A stretch of 64,000 nt of DNA from Chlamydomonas sphaeroides (taxonomy: Eukaryota > Chlorophyta > Chlorophyceae > Chlamydomonadales > Chlamydomonadaceae). Within the stretch, counting starts at the first letter, position 1. Every line of letters starts with the position of its first letter. The DNA lies in the NCBI GenBank assembly GCA_001662425.1, contig BDDC01000003.1, forward strand, positions 94,070-158,069, read 5' to 3'. Shown piece by piece: positions 57,501 to 64,000 of the stretch. Below the pieces are notes generated by a model, which was given only the letters and a program-made list of their open reading frames with translations, was not told the DNA's origin and made no database searches. Both the position numbers and the translations under genes were made by a program.

Positions 57501-58919
57501 GGGGAACAAAACGGCAGGCAGGCAGGCGGGTGGGCGGGTGGGGTCGCGCCCCGGCGGTGGGCGGTGAACGCCAACATGGCGCAGGCACCGGAAGACGGTG
57601 TGGACTGCTGTGCGCGCTGTCGACGCGCTAGGGGCCGGGCGCCAGGCCACAGCACACGAGCAGCGCCGGGCTGCCGGCTGGCAGCCGCCTGCAGCGCAGC
57701 ACCCCCGGTCGAGGAGCAGAACGCCCAAGAGCTGTGGCCCGAGTCCGCGCTGCCGCGCCTTTGCCGCACCGTGGTGTGCGCACTCTGCGTAGATCTCCGC
57801 GGGCGACAGGATGAAGCTCTTCTTGACGGCCACGGCCTGGCGGAAGCGGGGCGACGGTACCGTTGCAACGGGGCGGTGGCCGCACGGAGCAGGCACAACG
57901 ACAGGTACGAGGAAGGAGCTGCGGTCGCTGCAGGGGAGGCCCGGTGTTGGATCAAACAACTGCCGGGCACCGTATGCCGGGTGAGCCGTATGCGGTGGCA
58001 AGGAAGGAGGCCTCGGGTGCCGCTGCGCAGTAGCCAGGTAGGCTAGCGTGGGGCCGCGGGCGGCGGCGGGCGGCGGCGCAGCCGGCTTCGCCGACCCCGA
58101 CGAATATGGCGCAGCGCTGTGCCAGGCTGGCGTGGTGTGTCTGGTCTGCGTGGCCTCTTTTTCGGGGCAAGCCATGCACCCATGCGCAGCTGGGGAAGTT
58201 TGCGCGAGTCCCACCTCGAATGCGGCCGACTGGTGGCCGGCGGGCCACTTGGGCATCTGCACACAGCGGCACGCCGGGCGCGGGAAGAGAGAATTCAGGG
58301 CATCGGCAGGATTTCCAGCAGCAGGCCCAAGACGTCTAGCTCACGCGGGACGCTGGCGATTGCGTAGGTGCGGCAAGACAGGTGACCTCACTCACGGGCA
58401 TGCCTAGGGACACGTTCGCCTGCGGGTCCAGGGTCTTCGCCGTCGCCTGGTGGGCCGGCGCGCCCATGACGGTGACCTTGCGCACAGGTGGCGCCTCCGT
58501 CTCGCCATCGACGGTGCCCTGCAGCAAGATGCCTGCGGACCAGGGGGGTCGCGCGGTGGGGTGGGTGATGCTGCGCGGTGAGTGCCAGGCACGCGGTGCG
58601 GGCGCAGCACGGAGCGTTGGCGCACCGTGCGTGAAGTGGTCGTCGTGGTAGACACGACCAGCCGTGCCATCATGGACTTCAGCGTTGAAGCCAACCTGCG
58701 GCACAGAGCGGGGCAGCGCCGTGAAAGGGAAGTGCATGCCAAGAGCCCTGGTCAAGCTCCAACACGTGCACGCCCTGTTTAACGCACCTCCATCGCGTCC
58801 TGCATTATATCTATCATCGCTTGGCCGCCCATAGAGATGCGCGCGCCCAGGCTCTGCTTCTCGCCGTTCACACCGTTTCCGTTGGCGTAGCCATTCCCGT
58901 TGTGGTTGGCTTCGGTCAT
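54590..58919 (-). CDS. Formate/nitrite transporter family channel (NAR1/LCIA-like)
   Basis: Fourteen exons give 399 residues: 58919-58788, 58695-58626, 58532-58396, 57836-57770, 57498-57430, 57239-57193, 56907-56794, 56576-56529, 56324-56244, 55994-55895, 55414-55359, 55219-55162, 54989-54916, 54736-54590. The first ~113 residues are a hydrophilic extension rich in Asn and Gly. The FNT domain opens with FILSPAEIYAECAHHG, then IWVLTIIAGCYVGFGYSTCLLIGGN (helix 1), NYGLFKLVFGAVGFPFGFTTIVVCGAELV, VVSWTGNFLGCALMAG, GIFANWLVGIATWMANAAQ, GIWLPISAFAMIGGFEH and NMIPATLGNWIGGAICLATVYA. This is the pentameric channel family; green-algal members move nitrite or bicarbonate at the plasma membrane or chloroplast envelope. 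Substrate and location are not decidable here; the N-terminus is not a classical transit peptide. Exon 13 ends at a GC donor (AAG|GCAAGC). Confidence 0.92.
56127..56219 (-). repeat. Minisatellite in FNT intron 9
   Basis: About five units of 18-19 bases built from CAAGC blocks (for example AAGCACGTCAAGCTCTTC and AAGCAAGCCAAGCTGTTCC on the plus strand), alternating between two sub-types. Confidence 0.75.
58131..58191 (-). repeat. Dispersed repeat, copy D (truncated, inside FNT intron 3)
   Basis: The reverse complement opens AGCTGCGCATGGGTGCATGG and matches the first ~60 bases of copies A-C (GCCCC..AAAAGAGGCCAC.CAGACCAGAC), then diverges completely. Its location inside an intron on the transcribed strand shows that the element is tolerated within genes. 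Confidence 0.75.
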
Positions 58920-59340
58920 GCTGCGGCACGGCGCGCGCTCAAAGCGGCGGCTCGGTTTGGCTCTGCTCGGGTCAGGTCGGCTGTAGGTACCGTGCAAGAA
59001 TCAGCACAAGCCAAACGTCGCCTAACGCCGCTGGGGGCGCGTACTGCTGCGCGACACGCAAAGTATTGCCACGAGGGATGTGTGGAATGCGGAGCGGCCA
59101 CCGGCCAGCGAGTTCCATCGCAATGGGCTTCCCGATGACGCCGTTTTGACAGAGCAGCGCAAACCAAACCAAAAGCCGTCTTGACATACCTGCAACACGG
59201 CACAAAAATATTTACTGAAGTAGCCAACGTAGAAAGCTAGGTCTTCATACCGTCAGGCAATACGCGCGCCGACAACAGCTGCTGGCCCTCTTGCAGCTCG
59301 CTCGCGGGCAGATACCTAGCTGTGAATTAAAGCGCGTTGC
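58920..59340. promoter_or_regulatory. Divergent promoter region of the FNT and 901-residue protein genes
   Basis: 421 bases separate two divergent start codons. AT-richer stretches (AAAATATTTACTG near 59206-59218) are the only promoter-like feature. No specific factor site is claimed. Confidence 0.35.
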
Positions 59341-62260
59341 ATGGCCTCAGCAGGCGCGCGCACCGGCGCCGCCGCTCCCGGAGCAGCGAAGTGCCGGCTG
59401 TGCGCGCGCCTGCTGTTGACTGGCAGTGAGGCGCGACGCAGGCTGCTGGGACCTTGCCCGTCAGCCCAGCTGGGCCCCTCCGTCAGGCACGGAGCGCAGC
59501 AGCTGCTAGCGGCGTCCAGCGGCGTGGGCTCATCAGCACCCAGCGCTGCGTCGCCGTCCAGCAGGCGCCGCAGCCAAGGTCGCGCAGACTTGCAACCCCA
59601 GGACAACACGCCGAGCAAAGCAGGCCCCAGGCCTGCCGACACTTCGCCGCAGGCAGACATTAGCCTGATCAACCTGGGCGAACCCAACCTATCCCACCTC
59701 GACTCTTTTATCCCGTCGTTCAACCTCGACGACATTTTTGCAGGCAAGCCGCTGCCAGACCTACATAGCTCCAGCTCCAACGATGCCAAGCCCGCGGGCG
59801 CTAGTGGCGGTGGCGGTCCACTGGCTGTTGCCCGCCGCCGCAAGCGGCGTCCCTGGGAGAAGGCGATGGCGGCGCCCTCCGACGACGGAGGCATGTCGGA
59901 GCCAGAGCCTGCTAGCAGCGCCGGCGACAACTCGGCGGCACAAGCAGGCATGACAGCCACGGGTGCTGAGGCGGCGGCAGCTGCGTCTGCACCTGCAGAG
60001 GCTCGCCAGTCGCTGATTGACACAGCTGCTGCAGGCGCCAGTGCAACTGCCGCGGAGGTGCCGCGACCTCGCAGCGAGCCGGCAGCGGCACCGCGGCGAG
60101 CCGAGCCCACGGCAGCTGCCGAAACGTCCGATGGACGGCCGGCCGAAGGCGCCGCGAGCGTGTGTGTGTTGTCGAGCGAGCTAGCGTCTGCACTCGGATT
60201 GGAACTGACGGAGCTGCCGGCGGCGGCAGCAGCTCGGCCCCAGCCGGCGCCGCTACCCACGCTGCGGCCGCCACCGACGCAGCGGCCACAGCCCGTCGAC
60301 AGCCGCGGCGCTCAGCCGCTCAAGCAGCCGCCAGCTCCGGGCCGCCGGCCACTGCTGGCGGAGGCCGAGGCGGGGCCGGCGCTGCCGCCGACGGCGGCAG
60401 AGGCGCAGGCACAGGCCCTGCCACAGTTTGCCGACACGGCGGCGCTCGTGGCTCCGCTGTCACCGTCAGAAGGGCACCCTGCGGCCGATCTGCCCGGGTC
60501 GCGTACGGCGGCACGCGGCTCCGACGCCGGCGAGTTGGTGCGGTCCACAAGGACTCCTCGTGCCCGCCGCGTGGCGAGCCGTGAGTGGAAGGCGAAGGCA
60601 GCGGCCAAGGCCAAGGCGGTGGAGGCCGCGGCGAGGGCCGCCACCGCCGCCGCGGCTGCCGCAAGCAGTGCCAGCTGGCGCTGGCCCGTCGGCGAGGACT
60701 GGCAGCCGCCGCCGCTGGAGGACGGTGCTGAGGGCGGCGCAGCCGGGGGCAGCACGGCGCCGCTGCCCGCCGCCGCGCAGCCCAACTGGCAGCGCCGCCA
60801 GCAGGGTTCATTCTCGGAGCCAGAGGGCCTGCTGGTGATCCGGGAGGACGCCATCAGGCCCGCCCTCGAGGCCGCAGCCGCCGAGCAGCTCGGCCTGCCG
60901 GCGCCCTCGCCGTCAGCGCCTCGCCCGACGCGCGAGCAGCTGCCGGCGGCGGTTGACTCGTCCAACTGGCGGCTGCACGCTGCCGTGCTGTTTCCGAGCG
61001 TGTACGACGCCGAGTGGCACGGCGGGCTGTTCGACTTCCTGTTTGATCTGTGGCCCGAGGTCGGGCGGGCGCACGTGACTGCCGGCGCCGCCGCCAGCCG
61101 CCGTCTGCTCCTCACGACGGACGCCGAGGTCTCGGCCGCCATTGCCGACAAGATCGCCTCGGCCGCAGCTGACGACGCGGGCGAGGACGCGGGGGACACG
61201 TACGCCTTTGCCGCGGCGGCAGCAGCGCTGCGGCCTCGGTCCGATGCGCCCGAGCGGCAGCAGCGCGCCGCTCAGCTCCTCGACGACGCCTACGCCTTCG
61301 CCAACGCCTGCGTCGGCTCGTCCGACTTCGCAACCGTCGCCGCCTTGGTCATCTCCGTACTCGACTGCATGGACGATCACGACGAGCTGCTGCCGGCCTT
61401 TGCCGTGCGGCTGCCGCCCAAGCTGGTCCGGCGGCTGCTGGTGCCGCTGGCGGCCCGCTTCCAGAGCGAGGCGGTGGCAGCGGAGTGGGCCGAGGCCGTG
61501 GCCGCGGAGCAGGAGCTGCGCCAGGTGGCTCAGCTGCCGGCGCGGTGGCTGGCGCTCACGGCTGCGCTGGAGGACCTTCGGGTGGGTCGGGGAGGGCGGG
61601 GTGGCTGCAGGTTGGGGCTGGGCAAATGGGAAGGGCCGCAGGCAGGCCCACGCGGAACGGGTCTCTGGGGGGGCTATTGGTCCTACACTGGCACGCGGCG
61701 TTGGGGGCCACGGGCCCTGTCCCTGGGGTTCCCTCACCACGGGATGCCACCCAACCCCCGGCGCTCACGCCCCGCCTCCCCTGCTGTGCCGTCAGCTTGT
61801 CCACCCCGCCGCCGGCCTGGGCGTGCTGTTCACGGCGCTGCGCTTTGAGGAGGCCGACCCAGCCACCGGAGTGCCGCCGACACGGCACCTGACCGTGTCG
61901 GCGGCGCCGCCGCCCGCGCCGCCGATGCCGATGCCGACCATGCAGCCGCTGCCACCGAAGGCGCCGAAGCAGGCTCGGCAGCTGGAGCGGGCGGCGGTGG
62001 TGGGCAGCGAGGCAGGCAGCAAGGTCAAGGGCCGGGGGCGGAGGGCGCGAGGGGCCGCCGAGGCGGATGCGGAGCAGGGCCTAGGGGCGGCGGCGGCCGC
62101 CGCTGAGGCGGCGCCGCGGCAGCGGTCGCGGCGGCGGTCGGTGGGGGCGCCGGCTGGGGCGGAGGCCCATCCGGCGGAGGTGGAGGAGGCACAAGGCTCG
62201 GCGGAGGCGGCGCCGAGGCGGCGGACACGGCGGAGATCACTGAAGGCGGAGGCAGAATAG
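59341..62260 (+). CDS. Unrecognised 901-residue alanine-rich protein
   Basis: Exons 59341-61581 and 61796-62260, joined in phase 0 (CGG|GTGGGT donor, GTCAG acceptor). The N-terminus MASAGARTGAAAPGAAKCRL is Ala/Arg-rich without acids and could be an organelle transit peptide. Near residue 100 is a better-ordered stretch (ISLINLGEPNLSHLDSFIPSFNLDDIF), then a basic motif ARRRKRRPWEKA (~162-173). Residues ~200-540 are low-complexity. A likely folded helical domain covers ~545-780: FPSVYDAEWHGGLFDFLFDLWPEV, then AYAFANACVGSSDFATVAALV, LPPKLVRRLLVPLAARF and GLGVLFTALRFEEAD. The C-terminus is basic (RRRS, RRRTRRR). I recognise no family; the alternating basic and helical layout would fit a nucleic-acid-binding organelle factor, but that is a guess. 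Confidence 0.7.
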
Positions 62261-63810
62261 CAGCAGGAGCAGGAGCAGGAACAGGTCCCGGTGGACAGCG
62301 TAACGAGCCAAGAAGGGCGGAGATGTCGGCCCGGTCGAAGCCAGAGCAGCCGCGGACTGAGCAGGAGCAGCCGCTAGCGCCGGGAAAGGTGGAGCCAGAT
62401 AGAGCGGGGCGCAGGTGAGGACGCGACGCAGCGCGGGTGGTATAGGCAGCGCCAGGCGCAGTGGGTTGGGTTGGGTAGCGATGTAGCCAACGCCCTTCAG
62501 CCGCAGCGGGTGTGAGTGGGCGAGCATCCGCCAGGACAGGACAGCGCCGTAGCAGGTCAAGGCGGCGATAGCATCGCGACAGGTGTGCAGCAGGGACGGT
62601 GGCTGTGTGGCAGCGCTTGCACAGTCTGTGCGGGCGGCTAGCTGTAGTGGTGGTTGTGGGCGCCTGGCCATTGGAGTCAGGATGGTCTAGGGACAGTCCC
62701 CATCGGAACAGGAAAAGGGGCGTGGCCCCAATGCGTCGTCTGTCTGGGGCTGTCGGCCGCCCCCCTGACATCGGGGCTTTATCCATGTAAGGAGTTGGAA
62801 CGCAAGCGCTCACCACCCTGTCGACTAGCGCCGTACGTGCCTCAACTTGTGTGGGACGCGACCCCTGGGCCCTTCACCCGGACATGGCCGGGGCGCGCTT
62901 GAGTCCAAGAACTGGCAGGCACCCCGCCCACCGGGCAACGGCATCTCTTGAGCACAAGCGTACGGCCACTGTTGCAACAGCCGCCGACCAGCCAGCCAGG
63001 CACAGCCAGGAGGCAGGGCCTCGCCGCCAACTCAGCCCCCCGCTGCTTAGACACCGCTGCTTGGCGCCGTCAGAGGCTTGGCTGTCACGACATAATAGGT
63101 GCACGGCAGACTGCAGCCGCTGGGAAAGCTAATACTTGCTACTGAACGAGACAGAGCAATGCAGACGGAGCGTCTTACACGTGGTATCTTCTGGTGCGTC
63201 CTAAAGTGGCGGCTCTGGCGACGCACAACGGCCTAGGCGCTGGCTCATGCCGTACGCTCCAGGAGAGGACCGCGGCTTGCACGCTTGCACAGCACGCACA
63301 CAGAACGCCACGCTAGCCGTGACCCGACGATACTATGCCACAGCTACGTTGTGGCACGACTCCACGACATGGCCGCTTGCCGCGGCCTCCGCCCCCGCTG
63401 CCGCTGCCGCGGTGCTTCTACCCCGGGCCAGCGGCGCTGCTGTCGGCGATGAAGTTAAGGGAAGAAGCGCAGTGTTACAACGAAGGCGTGTGACAGGGCC
63501 GCGGGGTGGCCAGGAATGCTGGCGCCGTGACGCCGTGACGGTCACGGCATCTGCGCAATGGCTTTCAGAGAACAACTCCAGAGCTGCGCTATGGCTTCAT
63601 GTAGCACGAATGCTGTCAGATGTGGCTGAAGGTTGGACGGGGTGCGCTGATACGCGCTAATTACGGAAGTCTCCCTACTTGGTTTGCACCCAGTGTCGCG
63701 TGTCGCGCAACGCATCCAGCGCAGCACGCTAGCTAGGCCTTGTACGCACTGATTTCTTCGCTGTCTGGAAGCAGTTCGAAGCCTCCGACCTTCTGGAGTT
63801 GTCGCGACTT
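62261..63810. other. 3' flank of the 901-residue gene and intergenic DNA
   Basis: About 1.5 kb. The long minus-strand frame at 62025-62816 is antisense to the last exon and continues into the flank without family features. No other element seen. Confidence 0.45.
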
Positions 63811-64000
63811 TCGCGAGGTCCGGAGCCGTTCGCGACGGTTCGGGAGTTGTCGGCACGGCAGGCCCCGACGAGCCTTCATATACGCAACCAAGGAGCTGTA
63901 TGTGACCAAATACACAGAAATTCATACATGAAGTACAGCACAGCATCGCGACTAAACCGTTCTTCGGCTGAGCACCTCGACTGCTCTTGCACAAGCATCC
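63811..64000 (+). promoter_or_regulatory. Duplicate small-HSP promoter/leader at the right edge
   Basis: This stretch matches 25166-25338 nearly base for base: GCGAGGTCCGG, CCGTTCGCGACGGTTCGGGA, GTTGTCGGCACGGCAGGCCC, then a TATA-type CTTCATATACG (63874-63884), and finally AGCACAGCATCGCGACTAAA and GCACCTCGACTGCTCTTGCA. The match continues to the last base. It has a ~20-base insertion (ACAGAAATTCATACATGA region) relative to the first copy. The downstream small HSP coding sequence should begin about 20 bases past the edge. Confidence 0.8.

Noticed and set aside
62025..62816. 263-residue open frame on the minus strand
   Set aside because: It is antisense to the last exon of the 901-residue gene, Pro/Arg-rich, and shows no family motif; GC-rich codon bias opens such mirror frames.
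1..64000. CRISPR arrays, rRNA genes, integrated viral genes
   Set aside because: No regularly spaced palindromic repeats, no rRNA-like segments and no capsid, polymerase or integrase motifs were found in the reading frames.

Overview
The window reads as nuclear DNA of a flagellated green alga, most likely a chlorophycean in the broad Chlamydomonas relatives. The DNA is very GC-rich. Genes are split into many short exons with G|GTGCG/GTGAG donors and CAG acceptors, and proteins carry Ala-, Gly- and Ser-rich inserts. The gene content is also algal: cilium genes, an OPR-RAP organelle RNA-binding pair, a NAR1/LCIA-type anion channel, and a plant-type FG-GAP protein. No bacterial-type operons, CRISPR arrays or rRNA genes were seen. 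Exon models were built by hand from splice signals and family conservation; in every complete model the exon lengths sum to whole codons.

Layout. 1-5910 (minus): two tandem copies of an OPR/RAP protein, the first cut by the left edge. 7414-12947 (plus): FG-GAP membrane protein, 19 exons. 13909-15687 (minus): small, probably plastid-targeted HutX/ChuX-like protein. 16795-22336 (minus): IFT88, 20 exons. 22874-24634 (plus): PIH1D3/DNAAF6-like dynein assembly factor, divergent from IFT88. 25358-25968 (plus): small heat-shock protein. 28886-29939 (plus): short protein of unknown function. 31136-35153 (plus): secreted M14 metallocarboxypeptidase. 35616-40833 (minus): Golgi golgin CASP. 43775-48933 (minus): very large LRR membrane protein with a polytopic, possibly XK-related, core. 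50424-53221 (minus): type II membrane glycosyltransferase-like protein. 54590-58919 (minus): formate/nitrite transporter family channel. 59341-62260 (plus): 901-residue protein I do not recognise. 63811-64000: a second copy of the heat-shock gene promoter, so another small HSP gene probably starts just past the right edge.

Functional themes. IFT88 and the dynein preassembly factor form a divergent pair, both needed for building cilia. The FG-GAP protein, CASP, carboxypeptidase, glycosyltransferase-like and LRR proteins all belong to the secretory or plasma-membrane system. The OPR-RAP pair, the HutX-like protein and possibly the FNT channel concern organelles. Intergenic DNA carries a dispersed repeat of about 220 bp (four copies, both orientations), a TTTAGGG-like decamer array, and several short tandem repeats. 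At least three introns appear to use GC-AG splice sites.
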